Below, in pieces: positions 46,175 to 59,726 of a stretch of DNA of 64,000 nt. Source of the stretch: Pseudomonas sp. HN11 (GTDB taxonomy: Bacteria; Pseudomonadota; Gammaproteobacteria; Pseudomonadales; Pseudomonadaceae); the NCBI RefSeq assembly GCF_021390155.1, contig NZ_CP089985.1, forward strand, positions 1,685,001-1,749,000. Reading direction: 5' to 3'. A program made the position numbers and the translations under genes. Within the stretch, counting starts at the first letter, position 1. Each line of letters opens with the position of its first letter. The notes below the pieces were generated by a model, which did not search any database, was not told the DNA's origin, and saw only the letters and a program-made list of their open reading frames with translations.

Positions 46175-47251
46175 ATGCGCGATCGACTGTTGGCAGCGGA
46201 GAAAGTGAAGGCCATCGATTGGCGTGATGGCGCGCTGTACCTGCTCGATCAGCGTGCCTTGCCGTCCCGGGAAAGCTGGGTGGCCTGCTCTACGGTCGAT
46301 GAGGTGGCAGCCGCCATTCGTTCGATGGTGGTACGCGGCGCCCCGGCCATTGGCATCAGCGCAGCGTATGGCCTGGTGCTGGCCGCCCGTGAGCGGATCG
46401 CCGAGGGCGGTGACTGGCAGGCCGCATGGGAAGAAGACTACGCACTGTTGGCCGATGCCCGACCGACTGCGTCGAACCTGTTCTGGGCGCTCAAGCGCAT
46501 GCGCGACCGCCTGGATCGCGTCAAAAAGCACGCCGATCCTTTGGCGGTGCTGGAGGCCGAAGCCATCGCCATCCATGAAAGTGACCGCGAAGCCAACCTC
46601 ACCATGGCCCAACTGGGTGTCGAACTGATCCGCAGGCACCAGGGCAATGCCCAGGCGATCCTCACCCACGGCAACGCTGGCGCCCTGGCGACCGGCGGTG
46701 TCGGTACGGCGCTCGGGGTGATTCGTGCGGCCTATCTGGAAGGCATGGTCGAGCAGGTCTACGCCAATGAAACCCGGCCATGGCTGCAAGGTTCGCGGCT
46801 GACCGCCTGGGAGCTGGCGGGTGAGGGCATCCCGGTGACGGTGAATGCCGATTCGGCCGGCGCGCATATCCTCAAGACCAAGGGTGTGACCTGGGTGATC
46901 GTTGGCGCCGATTGCATTGCCGCCAATGGTGACGTGATCAGCAAGATCGGCACTTACCAATTGGCGGTGTGCGCGATGCACCACGGGGTGCGTTTCATGG
47001 TGGTGGCGCCGAGTTCGACCCTGGACCTGATGATGGCCACTGGCGATGATGTTGCCTTGGAAGAGCGCGACACGGGTGAGTTGCTGGAAGTCGCCGGCCA
47101 GCGTTTCGCCGCCGATGTAAGCGCCTACAACCCGGTGTTTGACGTGACTCCTGCCGACCTGATCGACGTGATCGTGACCGAAAAAGGCGTGGTCGAACGG
47201 CCGGACACTGCCAAGCTGGCCAAGTTGATGTGCCGAAAGCGTCTGCACTAA
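46175..47251 (+). CDS. mtnA: Methylthioribose-1-phosphate isomerase
   Basis: Converts methylthioribose 1-phosphate to methylthioribulose 1-phosphate in methionine salvage; 358 residues. Family blocks are [56 protein letters not shown] and [19 protein letters not shown], the last with the catalytic Asp. It fits the neighbouring mtaD. GCGGAGTAAGG precedes the ATG. Confidence 0.95.
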   Translation: MRDRLLAAEKVKAIDWRDGALYLLDQRALPSRESWVACSTVDEVAAAIRSMVVRGAPAIGISAAYGLVLAARERIAEGGDWQAAWEEDYALLADARPTASNLFWALKRMRDRLDRVKKHADPLAVLEAEAIAIHESDREANLTMAQLGVELIRRHQGNAQAILTHGNAGALATGGVGTALGVIRAAYLEGMVEQVYANETRPWLQGSRLTAWELAGEGIPVTVNADSAGAHILKTKGVTWVIVGADCIAANGDVISKIGTYQLAVCAMHHGVRFMVVAPSSTLDLMMATGDDVALEERDTGELLEVAGQRFAADVSAYNPVFDVTPADLIDVIVTEKGVVERPDTAKLAKLMCRKRLH

Positions 47252-47554
47252 GCCAATTTGCCTTCGAGATCGGGCTTGGATCCGGCTCTGAGCCCCTCTC
47301 GTCCCCTTCAAGCCTGTCATCCGTCAAATTACTAGCCTCCATGCGCATCAGGGGGATAGGTGCGTGGCGGCGATTGTGATAACATCCGGCGGTTTCCAGG
47401 GCTGCCCCGAGGGGTGGCCTATAACGTGCAGATCCGTGTCATAACTCGTTGATTTGTCGTAAGTCGTTGTCAGGCACTTCGTCGGCGACGGCGAGCTTCG
47501 TTCGTCCCATATGGATGTGACGAGGTTTCACCCGAAAAAGGAATCAGGCTTCTC
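47252..47554. other. Gap upstream of gyrA
   Basis: These 303 bases hold no plausible gene. GGCTGCCCCGAGGGGTGGCC near 47402 can form a stem, and AAAAAGGAATCAGGCTTCTC supplies the gyrA ribosome site. The gyrA promoter must be here, but I cannot pick it with confidence. Confidence 0.4.
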
Positions 47555-50209
<2,655 letters not shown>

Positions 50210-50220
50210 GCGGACACACA

Positions 50221-50253
50221 GGGGGCGGATGAAGATTCGCCCCCTTGTTGTTT
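50221..50253 (+). terminator. Terminator after gyrA
   Basis: GGGGGCG-(10 bases)-CGCCCCC followed by TTGTTGTTT, 12 bases after the gyrA stop. Likely ends most gyrA transcription before serC. Confidence 0.75.
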
Positions 50254-50320
50254 GTCCCTTCTGAAAATATTGAAACACCCGTTTATTGCACCACCCCACC
50301 AGATCAGAGTGAGATTGGAT

Positions 50321-51406
50321 GTGAGCAAGAGAGCCTATAACTTCTGTGCCGGTCCCGCGGCGCTTCCTGAAGCAGTCCTGCAGCGTGCGCAGGGTGAACT
50401 CCTCGACTGGCATGGAAAGGGCCTCTCCGTGATGGAAATGAGCCATCGCAGCGATGAGTTCGTGTCCATCGCCACCAAGGCCGAGCAGGATCTGCGCGAC
50501 TTGCTGGACATCCCCTCCAACTACAAAGTGCTGTTCCTGCAAGGCGGCGCCAGCCAGCAGTTCGCCCAGCTCCCGCTGAACTTGCTGCCGGAAGACGGGA
50601 CGGCCGACTATATCGACACGGGTATTTGGGGCCAGAAGGCCATTGAAGAGGCTTCCCGTTACGGTCACGTCAATGTCGCGGGTACCGCCAAGCCGTACGA
50701 CTACTTCGCCATTCCCGGTCAGAACGAGTGGAAGCTGTCGAAAGACGCTGCCTACGTGCACTACGTCGCGAACGAAACCATCGGCGGCCTGGAGTTTGAC
50801 TGGGTGCCGGAAGTCGGCGACGTTCCGCTGGTGTGCGACATGTCCTCGGACATCCTCTCGCGTCCTGTCGATGTGTCCAAGTACGGCATGATCTACGCCG
50901 GCGCGCAGAAGAACATCGGCCCGAGCGGCATCCTGGTCAACATCATCCGCGAAGACCTGCTGGGGCGTGCCCGTTCGCTGTGCCCGACCATGCTCAACTA
51001 CAAGGTCGCGGCCGATAACGGCTCGATGTACAACACCCCGCCGGCGTTTGCCTGGTACCTGTCCGGCCTGGTCTTCGAGTGGCTGAAAGAGCAGGGCGGT
51101 GTCGCCGCCATGGGCCAGCTCAACGAAGTGAAGAAGCGCACCCTGTACGACTTCATCGACGCCAGCGGCCTGTACAGCAACCCGATCAACCTGGCCGACC
51201 GCTCGTGGATGAACGTGCCGTTCCGTCTGGCGGACGACCGCCTGGACAAGCCGTTCCTGGCCGGTGCCGACGAGCGCGGCCTGCTGAACCTCAAGGGTCA
51301 CCGTTCGGTCGGTGGCATGCGCGCCTCCATCTACAACGCTGTCGACATCCACGCGATCAACGCGCTGGTTGCCTACATGGCAGAGTTCGAAAAGGAGCAT
51401 GGCTGA
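50321..51406 (+). CDS. serC: Phosphoserine aminotransferase
   Basis: PLP enzyme making phosphoserine from 3-phosphohydroxypyruvate, also serving pyridoxal phosphate synthesis; 361 residues from GTG 50321, the family length. The start SKRAYNFCAGPAALPEAVLQ is diagnostic, GLSVMEMSHRS and QGGASQQFAQLP follow, and the PLP Lys is in GAQKNIGPSG. In-frame codons upstream (50252) precede the family N-terminus. First gene of the aromatic/serine run. Confidence 0.95.
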   Translation: MSKRAYNFCAGPAALPEAVLQRAQGELLDWHGKGLSVMEMSHRSDEFVSIATKAEQDLRDLLDIPSNYKVLFLQGGASQQFAQLPLNLLPEDGTADYIDTGIWGQKAIEEASRYGHVNVAGTAKPYDYFAIPGQNEWKLSKDAAYVHYVANETIGGLEFDWVPEVGDVPLVCDMSSDILSRPVDVSKYGMIYAGAQKNIGPSGILVNIIREDLLGRARSLCPTMLNYKVAADNGSMYNTPPAFAWYLSGLVFEWLKEQGGVAAMGQLNEVKKRTLYDFIDASGLYSNPINLADRSWMNVPFRLADDRLDKPFLAGADERGLLNLKGHRSVGGMRASIYNAVDIHAINALVAYMAEFEKEHG

Positions 51407-52500
51407 TGTCTGAGCAAGAACTCAAGGCTCTGCGCGTGCGCATTGACAGCCTGGACGAGAAAGTCCTCGAGCTGATCAGTGAGCGCGCGCGGTGCGCGCA
51501 GGAAGTGGCGCGTGTGAAGATGGCGTCCCTGGCGGAAGGCGAAGTGCCGGTGTTCTACCGTCCCGAGCGTGAGGCCCAGGTGCTCAAGCGCGTGATGGAG
51601 CGTAACAAGGGCCCGCTGGGCAACGAAGAGATGGCGCGGTTGTTCCGCGAAATCATGTCCTCGTGCCTGGCGCTGGAGCAGCCGCTGAAAGTGGCCTACC
51701 TCGGTCCGGAGGGCACCTTCACTCAAGCGGCGGCCATGAAGCACTTCGGTCACGCGGTGATCAGCAAGCCAATGGCGGCAATCGATGAAGTATTTCGCGA
51801 AGTGGCGGCCGGTGCGGTGAATTTTGGCGTTGTGCCGGTGGAAAACTCCACCGAGGGTGCGGTCAACCACACGTTGGATAGCTTCCTCGAACATGACATG
51901 GTGATCTGCGGCGAAGTCGAACTGCGCATCCACCACCACCTGCTGGTGGGTGAAAACACCAAGACCGACAGCATCAGCCGCATCTACTCTCACGCCCAGT
52001 CCCTGGCCCAGTGCCGCAAGTGGCTGGACGCGCATTACCCGAACGTCGAGCGCGTGGCGGTCTCCAGCAACGCCGAGGCAGCCAAGCGGGTCAAGGGTGA
52101 GTGGAACTCGGCGGCGATCGCCGGTGATATGGCGGCGGGCCTGTACGGCCTGACGCGCCTGGCCGAGAAAATCGAGGACCGCCCGGACAACTCCACGCGC
52201 TTCCTGATGATCGGTAGCCAGGAAGTGCCGCCGACCGGCGACGACAAGACCTCCATCATCGTCTCCATGAGCAACAAGCCCGGCGCGCTGCATGAGCTGC
52301 TGGTGCCGTTCCATGACAACGGGATTGACCTGACGCGCATCGAGACGCGTCCTTCGCGCAGCGGTAAATGGACCTACGTGTTCTTTATCGACTTCATCGG
52401 CCACCACCGCGACCCGCTGGTCAAAGGTGTGCTGGAGAAAATCAGTCAGGAAGCCGTGGCACTCAAGGTGCTGGGCTCTTACCCGAAAGCGGTTTTGTGA
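51406..52500 (+). CDS. pheA: Chorismate mutase / prephenate dehydratase (P-protein)
   Basis: Two-function enzyme of phenylalanine synthesis, 364 residues: chorismate mutase domain (1-90), dehydratase domain (about 95-270; VAYLGPEGTFTQAA, NSTEGAVNHTLD, NSTRFLMIG) and C-terminal ACT regulatory domain (SNKPGALHELLVPF, ETRPSRSGKW) that binds phenylalanine. The ATG overlaps the serC stop (TGATG), so translation is coupled. Confidence 0.96.
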   Translation: MSEQELKALRVRIDSLDEKVLELISERARCAQEVARVKMASLAEGEVPVFYRPEREAQVLKRVMERNKGPLGNEEMARLFREIMSSCLALEQPLKVAYLGPEGTFTQAAAMKHFGHAVISKPMAAIDEVFREVAAGAVNFGVVPVENSTEGAVNHTLDSFLEHDMVICGEVELRIHHHLLVGENTKTDSISRIYSHAQSLAQCRKWLDAHYPNVERVAVSSNAEAAKRVKGEWNSAAIAGDMAAGLYGLTRLAEKIEDRPDNSTRFLMIGSQEVPPTGDDKTSIIVSMSNKPGALHELLVPFHDNGIDLTRIETRPSRSGKWTYVFFIDFIGHHRDPLVKGVLEKISQEAVALKVLGSYPKAVL

Positions 52501-52509
52501 GGCTTTAAC

Positions 52510-53622
52510 ATGAGTGGCAACTTCCTCGCCCTGGCTCAGCCGGGCGTGCAACAACTGTCGCCTTACGTTCCGGGCAAGCCTGTAGACGAGCTGGCGCGTG
52601 AGTTGAACCTGGATCCGGCGAATATCGTCAAGCTGGCCAGTAACGAAAACCCGCTGGGCCCGAGCCCGAAGGTGTTGGCGGCGATCCGTGAAGAACTGGC
52701 TGAACTGACCCGCTACCCCGACGGCAACGGTTTTGCCCTGAAGTCCCTGTTGGCGGAAAAGTGCCGGGTCGAGCTGAATCAGGTTACCCTGGGCAACGGC
52801 TCCAACGACATTCTCGAGCTGGTTGGCCGTGCGTACCTGGCGCCTGGCTTGAACGCGGTGTTCAGCGAGCACGCGTTTGCGGTCTATCCAATCGTGACCC
52901 AGGCGGTCGGTGCTGATGCGAAAGTGGTCCCGGCGAAAGACTGGGGCCACGACCTGCCGGCCATGCTGGCGGCCATCGATGCACAAACCCGCGTGGTCTT
53001 TATCGCCAACCCGAACAACCCGACCGGCACATGGTTCGATGCGCAGGCACTGAATGACTTCCTGCAGGATGTGCCGGAAAGTGTGCTGGTAGTGTTGGAC
53101 GAGGCGTACATCGAATACGCAGAGGGTGACGACCTGCCCGACGGCCTGGATTTCCTGGCGGCGTACCCGAATCTGCTGGTTTCACGCACTTTTTCCAAGG
53201 CCTATGGCCTGGCGTCGCTGCGGGTCGGCTATGGCCTGTCCACCGCCGTAGTGGCCGATGTGCTGAACCGTGTGCGTCAGCCGTTCAACGTCAACAGCCT
53301 CGCCCTGGCGGCTGCTTGTGCGGCGGTGAAAGATGCCGAGTACCTGGAAGAAGGCCGTCGCATCAACGAAAGCGGCATGCTGCAGTTGCAGGACGGCTTC
53401 CGTGAGTTGGGCCTGGGCTGGATTCCGTCCAAGGGCAATTTCATCTGTGTTGACCTCGGCCAAGTGGCTGCGCCGGTATTCCAGGGCCTGTTGCGCGAAG
53501 GCGTAATCGTGCGTCCGACCGCCAACTACGGCATGCCGAATCACCTGCGCATCACCATCGGTCTGCCGGCTGAAAACGCACGCTTCCTGGAGGCGCTGGC
53601 CAAGGTTCTGGCCCGTGGTTGA
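52510..53622 (+). CDS. hisC: Histidinol-phosphate / aromatic aminotransferase
   Basis: PLP aminotransferase of 370 residues. Family blocks are KLASNENPLGPSP, RYPDGNGFALK, NPNNPTGTWF, LDEAYIEYA and SRTFSKAYGLASLRVGY with the PLP Lys. In this operon it probably also aminates prephenate or phenylpyruvate-type acids, since it lies between pheA and tyrA/aroA and not in a his operon; Pseudomonas carries another hisC. Overlaps the next gene by 8 bases. Confidence 0.93.
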   Translation: MSGNFLALAQPGVQQLSPYVPGKPVDELARELNLDPANIVKLASNENPLGPSPKVLAAIREELAELTRYPDGNGFALKSLLAEKCRVELNQVTLGNGSNDILELVGRAYLAPGLNAVFSEHAFAVYPIVTQAVGADAKVVPAKDWGHDLPAMLAAIDAQTRVVFIANPNNPTGTWFDAQALNDFLQDVPESVLVVLDEAYIEYAEGDDLPDGLDFLAAYPNLLVSRTFSKAYGLASLRVGYGLSTAVVADVLNRVRQPFNVNSLALAAACAAVKDAEYLEEGRRINESGMLQLQDGFRELGLGWIPSKGNFICVDLGQVAAPVFQGLLREGVIVRPTANYGMPNHLRITIGLPAENARFLEALAKVLARG

Positions 53623-55861
53623 TGTCACTGCATTGCAACCTGCTGTGCCTATGATCGGTCGCCTGGTGGTGGTCGGTCTGGGGTTGATCGGTGGCTCCTT
53701 CGCCAAAGGCCTGCGTGAAAGCGGGCTGTGTGGCGAAGTGGTCGGTGTGGACCTGGACCCGCAATCGCGCAAATTAGCGGTTGAGTTGGGGGTGGTGGAT
53801 CGCTGTGAGGCGGACCTGGCGCTCGCGTGCCAGGACGCTGACGTGATCCAACTGGCCGTGCCGATCCTGGCCATGGAGAAGTTGCTGGCCGTGTTGGCGG
53901 GCATGGACCTGGGCCAGGCGATCCTGACGGATGTTGGCAGTGCCAAAGGCAATGTGGTGCGCGCTGCGCAACTGGCCTTTGGTGGTATGCCGGCCCGCTT
54001 CGTGCCGGGGCATCCGATTGCCGGTTCCGAGCAGAGCGGGGTGGAGGCGTCCAACGCGCAGCTATTTCGTCGCCACAAAGTCATCCTGACCCCGCTGGAG
54101 CAAACCGATTCGGCTGCACTGGCGGTGGTGGATCGTCTGTGGCGTGAGCTGGGTGCGGATGTCGAGCATATGCAGGTCGAGCGTCACGATGAAGTGCTGG
54201 CCGCGACCAGTCATCTGCCGCATTTACTGGCATTTGGCCTGGTGGATTCCCTGGCCAAACGCAACGAAAACCTCGATATTTTCCGTTACGCCGCCGGTGG
54301 CTTCCGTGACTTCACGCGGATTGCCGGCAGCGACCCGGTGATGTGGCACGACATCTTCCTCGCCAATCGCGAAGCGGTGTTGCGCACCCTGGACACTTTT
54401 CGCAGTGACCTCGACGCTTTGCGCGACGCGGTTGATGCTGGAGATGGCCATCAATTATTGGGCGTGTTCACCCGGGCGCGGGTGGCGCGTGAGCATTTCA
54501 GCAAGATCCTGGCGCGCCGGGCCTACATGGAAACCGCTGTGAACGCTGATGAGCTGACCTTCCTCGCCGAACCGGGTGGCCGCCTGAGCGGGCGCATTCG
54601 GGTGCCGGGCGACAAGTCGATCTCCCATCGCTCGATCATGCTGGGTTCGTTGGCTGAGGGTGTGACCGAGGTCGAGGGTTTCCTGGAAGGCGAAGACGCC
54701 CTGGCGACCTTGCAGGCGTTTCGCGATATGGGCGTGGTGATCGAAGGGCCGCACCATGGGCGCGTCACCATTCATGGCGTGGGGTTGCAGGGCTTGAAGC
54801 CAGCGCCGGGGCCGATTTATCTCGGTAACTCTGGCACCTCCATGCGCCTGCTGTCCGGTTTACTGGCGGCGCAGAGCTTTGACAGTGTGTTGACTGGCGA
54901 TGCGTCCCTGTCCAAGCGTCCGATGAGTCGCGTGGCCAAGCCGCTGCGGGAAATGGGCGCGGTGATCGAGACGGGGCCGCAAGGGTGTCCGCCGCTGACG
55001 ATCCGTGGCGGTCAAGCGTTGAAGGGCCTGAATTACGCCATGCCGATGGCCAGTGCCCAGGTTAAATCCTGCCTATTGTTGGCTGGGTTGTACGCTGAAG
55101 GTGAAACTGCGGTGACCGAGCCTGCGCCGACCCGTGACCATACCGAGCGGATGTTGCGCGGCTTCGGTTACCCGGTGATGGTGGAGGGCGCGACGGCTTC
55201 GCTTGCGTCGGGCCATGCATTGACGGCTACCCATATAGAAGTGCCGGGGGATATTTCTTCTTCGGCGTTCTTCCTGGTGGCGGCTTCGATTGCCGAGGGG
55301 TCCGAACTGTTGCTTGAGCATGTTGGCGTTAACCCGACGCGCACCGGGGTGATCGATATCCTGCGGTTGATGGGGGCGGATATCACCCTGGAAAACCAGC
55401 GCGAAGTCGGCGGCGAACCTGTTGCAGACTTGCGAGTGCGTGCGGCGTCGTTGAAGGGGATCGATATTCCCGAGGCGCTGGTGCCGTTGGCAATTGATGA
55501 GTTTCCGGTGTTGTTTGTCGCAGCGGCCTGTGCCGAAGGGCGAACCGTGTTGCGTGGGGCTCAAGAGCTGCGTGTGAAGGAGTCTGACCGTATCCAGGTC
55601 ATGGCCGATGGTCTGCTGGCACTGGGCGTGAAGTGCGAACCGACCGCCGATGGGATTATCATTGACGGTGGCCTGATGGGCGGTGGCGAAGTGCATGCCC
55701 ATGGCGATCACCGAATTGCCATGGCATTCAGCGTGGCTTCCCTGCGGGCGGCGGCACCGATTCGTATCCGTGACTGCGCCAATGTAGCTACGTCTTTTCC
55801 GAATTTTCTAACACTGTGTGCCCACGTCGGCATCCGTGTTGCCCAAGAGGCTCAATTGTGA
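53615..55861 (+). CDS. tyrA-aroA: Prephenate dehydrogenase - EPSP synthase fusion
   Basis: A single open frame of 748 residues joining TyrA (about 1-295; [30 protein letters not shown]) and AroA (about 310-745; [42 protein letters not shown]). It supplies both arogenate/prephenate oxidation for tyrosine and the step to EPSP in the shikimate pathway. The fusion is the usual state in Pseudomonas and there is no frameshift. GTG 53615 overlaps hisC; ATG 53651 would lose only 12 residues and starts right before the Rossmann motif. Confidence 0.95.
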   Translation: MVDVTALQPAVPMIGRLVVVGLGLIGGSFAKGLRESGLCGEVVGVDLDPQSRKLAVELGVVDRCEADLALACQDADVIQLAVPILAMEKLLAVLAGMDLGQAILTDVGSAKGNVVRAAQLAFGGMPARFVPGHPIAGSEQSGVEASNAQLFRRHKVILTPLEQTDSAALAVVDRLWRELGADVEHMQVERHDEVLAATSHLPHLLAFGLVDSLAKRNENLDIFRYAAGGFRDFTRIAGSDPVMWHDIFLANREAVLRTLDTFRSDLDALRDAVDAGDGHQLLGVFTRARVAREHFSKILARRAYMETAVNADELTFLAEPGGRLSGRIRVPGDKSISHRSIMLGSLAEGVTEVEGFLEGEDALATLQAFRDMGVVIEGPHHGRVTIHGVGLQGLKPAPGPIYLGNSGTSMRLLSGLLAAQSFDSVLTGDASLSKRPMSRVAKPLREMGAVIETGPQGCPPLTIRGGQALKGLNYAMPMASAQVKSCLLLAGLYAEGETAVTEPAPTRDHTERMLRGFGYPVMVEGATASLASGHALTATHIEVPGDISSSAFFLVAASIAEGSELLLEHVGVNPTRTGVIDILRLMGADITLENQREVGGEPVADLRVRAASLKGIDIPEALVPLAIDEFPVLFVAAACAEGRTVLRGAQELRVKESDRIQVMADGLLALGVKCEPTADGIIIDGGLMGGGEVHAHGDHRIAMAFSVASLRAAAPIRIRDCANVATSFPNFLTLCAHVGIRVAQEAQL

Positions 55862-56547
55862 ATATCAAAGCACCGGTGATTACCATCGACGGGCCAAGCG
55901 GCTCGGGCAAAGGCACGATCGCCGGCATCCTGGCCAAGCGCCTGGGCTGGTGCCTGCTGGATTCAGGCGCGCTGTACCGCCTGCTGGCATTCGCCGCACG
56001 CAACCATGGCGTCGACCTGACCAATGAAGAATCCCTGAAGCTGCTGGCTGCGCACCTTGATGTGCAGTTCGTCGGCGCGACGGAAGGTCATCCCCAGCGC
56101 ATCATCCTCGAAGGGGACGATGTAACGGATGACCTGCGCAACGAACAAGTCGGCTCCTGGGCTTCCCAGGTTGCCGCGCTGCCGGCCGTGCGTGATGCGC
56201 TGCTGCAGCGTCAGCGCGCATTTCAGGAGCCGCCAGGCCTGGTGGCTGATGGCCGCGATATGGGCACCGTGGTGTTTCCCGAAGCGCCGCTGAAGATTTT
56301 CCTGACCGCCAGCGCCGAGGAGCGGGCTCGCCGCCGCTACTTGCAGTTGAAGGGCAAAGTCGATGGTGTTAGTCTGTCGAGTCTGCTAGATGAGATCCGT
56401 GCACGCGATGAGCGTGATACCCAGCGCGCAGTAGCCCCGCTCAAGCCGGCGGCTGATGCCATACAGCTGGATTCCACGGAGCTGTCCATCGACCAGGTGC
56501 TGGAACGCATCTTGAGTGAAATCGCCATTCGCGATATCGCCGGGTGA
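55858..56547 (+). CDS. cmk: Cytidylate kinase
   Basis: Phosphorylates CMP and dCMP; 229 residues from GTG 55858, which overlaps the previous stop (GTGA) and has GAGG 8 bases before it. P-loop [13 protein letters not shown], then [24 protein letters not shown] and the lid region [13 protein letters not shown]. The usual cmk - rpsA order follows. Confidence 0.95.
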   Translation: MNIKAPVITIDGPSGSGKGTIAGILAKRLGWCLLDSGALYRLLAFAARNHGVDLTNEESLKLLAAHLDVQFVGATEGHPQRIILEGDDVTDDLRNEQVGSWASQVAALPAVRDALLQRQRAFQEPPGLVADGRDMGTVVFPEAPLKIFLTASAEERARRRYLQLKGKVDGVSLSSLLDEIRARDERDTQRAVAPLKPAADAIQLDSTELSIDQVLERILSEIAIRDIAG

Positions 56548-56552
56548 TCAAG

Positions 56553-56596
56553 AAGGCCGCAGGGGACCAGTCATAGTCCTGCGGTGGCTTCTTTTA
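56553..56596 (+). terminator. Hairpin between cmk and rpsA
   Basis: AAGGCCGCAGG ... CCTGCGGTGGCTT followed by CTTTT, a slightly imperfect 11-bp stem 6 bases after the cmk stop. Terminator or attenuator between cmk and rpsA. Confidence 0.65.
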
Positions 56597-56667
56597 ACTG
56601 AAACTGACCCACACCGTCTGGGGTGTGGAGATGGGCGTATTCTTCGCCCTTATCAACAGGAATTAAA
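56597..56667 (+). promoter_or_regulatory. rpsA leader with hairpin
   Basis: The 71 bases before rpsA contain CCACACC-GTCTGG-GGTGTGG (56609-56628), then ACAGGAATTAAA before the ATG. In related bacteria S1 represses its own translation through a structured leader; this hairpin is a candidate for that, by analogy. Confidence 0.45.
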
Positions 56668-58353
56668 ATGAGCGAAAGCTTTGCGGAACTCTTTGAAGAA
56701 AGCCTAAAAACCCTGAACCTTCAGGCAGGCTCCATCATCACCGGTGTTATCGTTGATATCGATTACCAGGCTCGCTGGGTAACCGTTCACGCTGGTCTGA
56801 AGTCTGAAGCTCTGATCCCGCTGGAACAGTTCTACAACGATGCTGGTGATCTGACAATCAATGTCGGTGACGAAGTTCACGTTGCTCTGGACTCGGTTGA
56901 AGACGGTTTCGGTGAAACCAAGCTGTCCCGTGAAAAAGCCAAGCGCGCTGAATGCTGGATTGTTCTCGAAGCAGCCTTCGCAGCTGAAGAAGTGGTCAAG
57001 GGCGTTATCAACGGTAAGGTTAAAGGCGGCTTCACTGTCGACGTTAACGGCATCCGTGCGTTCCTGCCAGGTTCTTTGGTCGACGTTCGTCCTGTGCGCG
57101 ACACCACGCACCTGGAAGGCAAAGAACTCGAATTCAAGGTCATCAAACTCGATCAGAAACGCAACAACGTTGTCGTTTCCCGTCGCAGCGTTCTGGAAGC
57201 AGAGAACTCCGCCGAGCGTGAAGCTCTGCTGGAATCCCTGCAGGAAGGCCAACAAGTCAAAGGTATCGTCAAAAACCTCACCGACTACGGCGCATTCGTC
57301 GATCTGGGTGGCGTGGATGGCCTGCTGCACATTACCGACATGGCTTGGAAGCGTATCAAGCATCCTTCCGAGATCGTCAACGTTGGCGACGAGATCGATG
57401 TCAAGGTTCTGAAATACGATCGCGAGCGCAACCGTGTTTCTCTGGGCCTGAAGCAACTGGGTGAAGATCCATGGGTTGCTATCAAAGCCCGTTACCCAGA
57501 AAGCACTCGTGTAACCGCGCGTGTTACCAACCTGACCGACTACGGCTGCTTCGCTGAGCTGGAAGAAGGCGTGGAAGGCCTGGTACACGTTTCCGAAATG
57601 GACTGGACCAACAAGAACATCCACCCTTCGAAAGTCGTACAAGTCGGCGACGAAGTGGAAGTTATGGTTCTGGACATCGACGAAGAGCGTCGTCGTATCT
57701 CCCTGGGCATCAAGCAGTGCAAATCTAACCCGTGGGAAGATTTCTCTGGCCAGTTCAACAAGGGCGATAAAATCTCCGGCACCATCAAGTCGATCACCGA
57801 TTTCGGTATCTTCATTGGTCTGGACGGCGGCATCGACGGCCTGGTTCACCTGTCCGACATCTCCTGGAACGAAGTGGGCGAAGAAGCTGTTCGTCGTTTC
57901 AAGAAGGGCGACGAGCTGGACACCGTTATCCTGTCGGTTGACCCAGAGCGCGAGCGCATCTCCCTGGGTATCAAGCAGCTGGAAAGCGACCCGTTCTCTG
58001 AATACGTTCAGGACAACGACAAAGGCGCAATCGTCAAAGGCACTGTGAAAGAAGTTGACGCTAAAGGCGCCATCATCACTCTGGCCGACGATATCGAAGC
58101 AACGCTGAAAGCCTCCGAAATCAGCCGTGACCGCGTTGAAGACGCGCGCAACGTTCTGAAAGAAGGCCAGGAAGTAGAAGCCAAGATCATCAGTGTTGAC
58201 CGCAAGAGCCGCGTAATCCAACTCTCCATCAAGTCGAAAGACGAAGTTGAAGAGAAAGAAGCAATCCAGAGCCTGAAATCGGCTCCGGAAGCTGCAACTG
58301 GCGAGACCACCATGGCCTCCCTGCTGCGCGAAGCAATGGCTAAGCAGAACTAA
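56668..58353 (+). CDS. rpsA: 30S ribosomal protein S1
   Basis: RNA-binding ribosomal protein of 561 residues with six S1 repeats; clear repeat openings are [39 protein letters not shown] and [20 protein letters not shown]. It binds the mRNA leader and helps initiation. ATG 56668 has AGGA at 6 bases. Codon use is highly biased (AAC, GAC, CTG), as expected for a ribosomal gene. In many Pseudomonas ihfB follows directly; here about 1.4 kb intervene. Confidence 0.97.
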   Translation: MSESFAELFEESLKTLNLQAGSIITGVIVDIDYQARWVTVHAGLKSEALIPLEQFYNDAGDLTINVGDEVHVALDSVEDGFGETKLSREKAKRAECWIVLEAAFAAEEVVKGVINGKVKGGFTVDVNGIRAFLPGSLVDVRPVRDTTHLEGKELEFKVIKLDQKRNNVVVSRRSVLEAENSAEREALLESLQEGQQVKGIVKNLTDYGAFVDLGGVDGLLHITDMAWKRIKHPSEIVNVGDEIDVKVLKYDRERNRVSLGLKQLGEDPWVAIKARYPESTRVTARVTNLTDYGCFAELEEGVEGLVHVSEMDWTNKNIHPSKVVQVGDEVEVMVLDIDEERRRISLGIKQCKSNPWEDFSGQFNKGDKISGTIKSITDFGIFIGLDGGIDGLVHLSDISWNEVGEEAVRRFKKGDELDTVILSVDPERERISLGIKQLESDPFSEYVQDNDKGAIVKGTVKEVDAKGAIITLADDIEATLKASEISRDRVEDARNVLKEGQEVEAKIISVDRKSRVIQLSIKSKDEVEEKEAIQSLKSAPEAATGETTMASLLREAMAKQN

Positions 58354-58368
58354 GTTCTGTAAAGCTGT

Positions 58369-58398
58369 AAAAAAGGGCGACCTCGGTCGCCCTTTTTT
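58369..58398 (+). terminator. Terminator after rpsA
   Basis: AAAAAAGGGCGACC-TC-GGTCGCCCTTTTTT, strong stem flanked by A- and T-runs, 16 bases after the stop. Confidence 0.92.
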
Positions 58399-58505
58399 GT
58401 GCTTGTTGAATCAGTAGCTAAGAACCAAGGCGTATAGCTCAAGGTCAGAACTGACTATAGTCTTTGGGAGATCGTTCCCACGTTGCTGATTTAGTAAGGA
58501 TTTGA

Positions 58506-58787
58506 ATGAACAAGCTTTTTCTAATGCTCGCATTGGCGATACTTGCAGGGTGCGCTGCCAGCGCCAAAACGCACGCGCGGCATGGCGTCAGTGGCGTCCA
58601 AATAGACTGCTCGGGGCTAGGCTCGAGCTGGGAGAAGTGCGAGAAGCGTGCGGATCGTGAGTGCAGGATGCAAGGCTACAAAGTGGTGACAAAGTCCAGT
58701 GATGCCAACGAAGAGGAGGGTGGCTACCTGTTTGGTTGGAATCCGGCGGGTGCGGTGACCAGGACGATGTTGGTAATTTGTAATTAA
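58506..58787 (+). CDS. Small lipoprotein, 93 aa
   Basis: Signal peptide with lipobox ILAGC (Cys16). The mature part has four further Cys (DCSGLGSSWEKCEKRADREC and the final VICN), suggesting disulfides, and a Gly-rich turn GGYLFGWNPAG. I recognise no family with certainty; similar small Cys-containing lipoproteins occur in many Pseudomonas. AGGATTTGA precedes the ATG. Confidence 0.65.
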   Translation: MNKLFLMLALAILAGCAASAKTHARHGVSGVQIDCSGLGSSWEKCEKRADRECRMQGYKVVTKSSDANEEEGGYLFGWNPAGAVTRTMLVICN

Positions 58788-58915
58788 GTGAGACTTTAAT
58801 GCTTAGTCAATGGCGGTGATTGGAGAGTGGAAAGGAATACTAATCGCTCTCGGGAGGCACCAGACTTAGTGATAAGGTGTACTGGGTAGCGGGGTTGAGT
58901 GTTAGGTGAGCTGGT

Positions 58916-59578
58916 ATGCAAAAGATTGTGATAATAGGTTCTTCGGGCCATGCCAAGGTCATTTTGGACATAGTTGAAAAGCAGGCGCTGTATTTGGTGG
59001 TGGGGCTGATTGATTCCTTCAAGGGCGTGGGTGAAGAGAGTCTTGGCTATCCTGTTATCGGGTGTGAATCAGACCTTCCAAGGCTTCTGGTTGAGCACTC
59101 CGTTGAGGGAGCCATTATTGCTATTGGTGACAATAACGTTCGTGAAAAGGTATATAAATCTCTCTCGGAGTTGTGCCCGAAATTACCCTTTGTTTGTGCT
59201 ATTCATCCAAACGCCAGTATTGGCAAAGGCGTGATCATTGGGGCTGGAACCGTCGTTATGGCGGGTGCGGTGGTGAATCCCTGCTGTGAGGTGGGACGGT
59301 TTTGTATTATTAACACCAAGGCCTCACTGGATCACGACTCGGTGATGGAGGATTTTTCCAGCTTGGCTCCAGCCGTAACAACAGGGGGGAACTGCCGAAT
59401 AGGAAGTCACTCAGCTATTGGCATCGGTGCGAATTTGCGCCACGGGATCACTGTGGGTGAGCACGCAGTGGTCGGCGGTAACTCGATGGTTTTGAGCGAC
59501 ATTGACCCTTTTGCGGTTGCCTATGGGGTACCGGCAAAAAAAATCAGGTCAAGGCAGAAGGCCGACAAGTATCTTTGA
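58916..59578 (+). CDS. NeuD/PglD-family sugar acetyltransferase
   Basis: Enzyme of 220 residues: N-terminal Rossmann-like domain (1-80; IVIIGSSGHAKVILDIVEK) and a left-handed beta-helix of hexapeptide repeats (about 95-200; IGKGVIIGAGTVVMAGAVV, then ITVGEHAVVGGNSMV). The conserved HP just before the helix and the His in ASLDHDS match PglD/NeuD, which acetylate amino-sugar nucleotides for surface glycans. The gene is richer in A+T than rpsA. It is separated from the O-antigen genes by ihfB and lapA but probably works with them. Confidence 0.8.
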   Translation: MQKIVIIGSSGHAKVILDIVEKQALYLVVGLIDSFKGVGEESLGYPVIGCESDLPRLLVEHSVEGAIIAIGDNNVREKVYKSLSELCPKLPFVCAIHPNASIGKGVIIGAGTVVMAGAVVNPCCEVGRFCIINTKASLDHDSVMEDFSSLAPAVTTGGNCRIGSHSAIGIGANLRHGITVGEHAVVGGNSMVLSDIDPFAVAYGVPAKKIRSRQKADKYL

Positions 59579-59726
59579 AGAGGTTTTGATTCAACTGCTC
59601 GCGCGTCGTGGGGCTTGAAGGCAGGCTTGTGAAAGATTAGTGAGTTTTTGGGCTGTTCAAAATCTGCGGGTCATGCTAAAACCTTCAAAGCGCTTTTCCT
59701 AGCTGCTTGAAAAAGAAGGGAAAAAT

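Noticed and set aside
53615..55861. Possible frameshift joining tyrA and aroA
   Set aside because: One uninterrupted frame covers both domains with conserved motifs; the fusion is normal in Pseudomonas.
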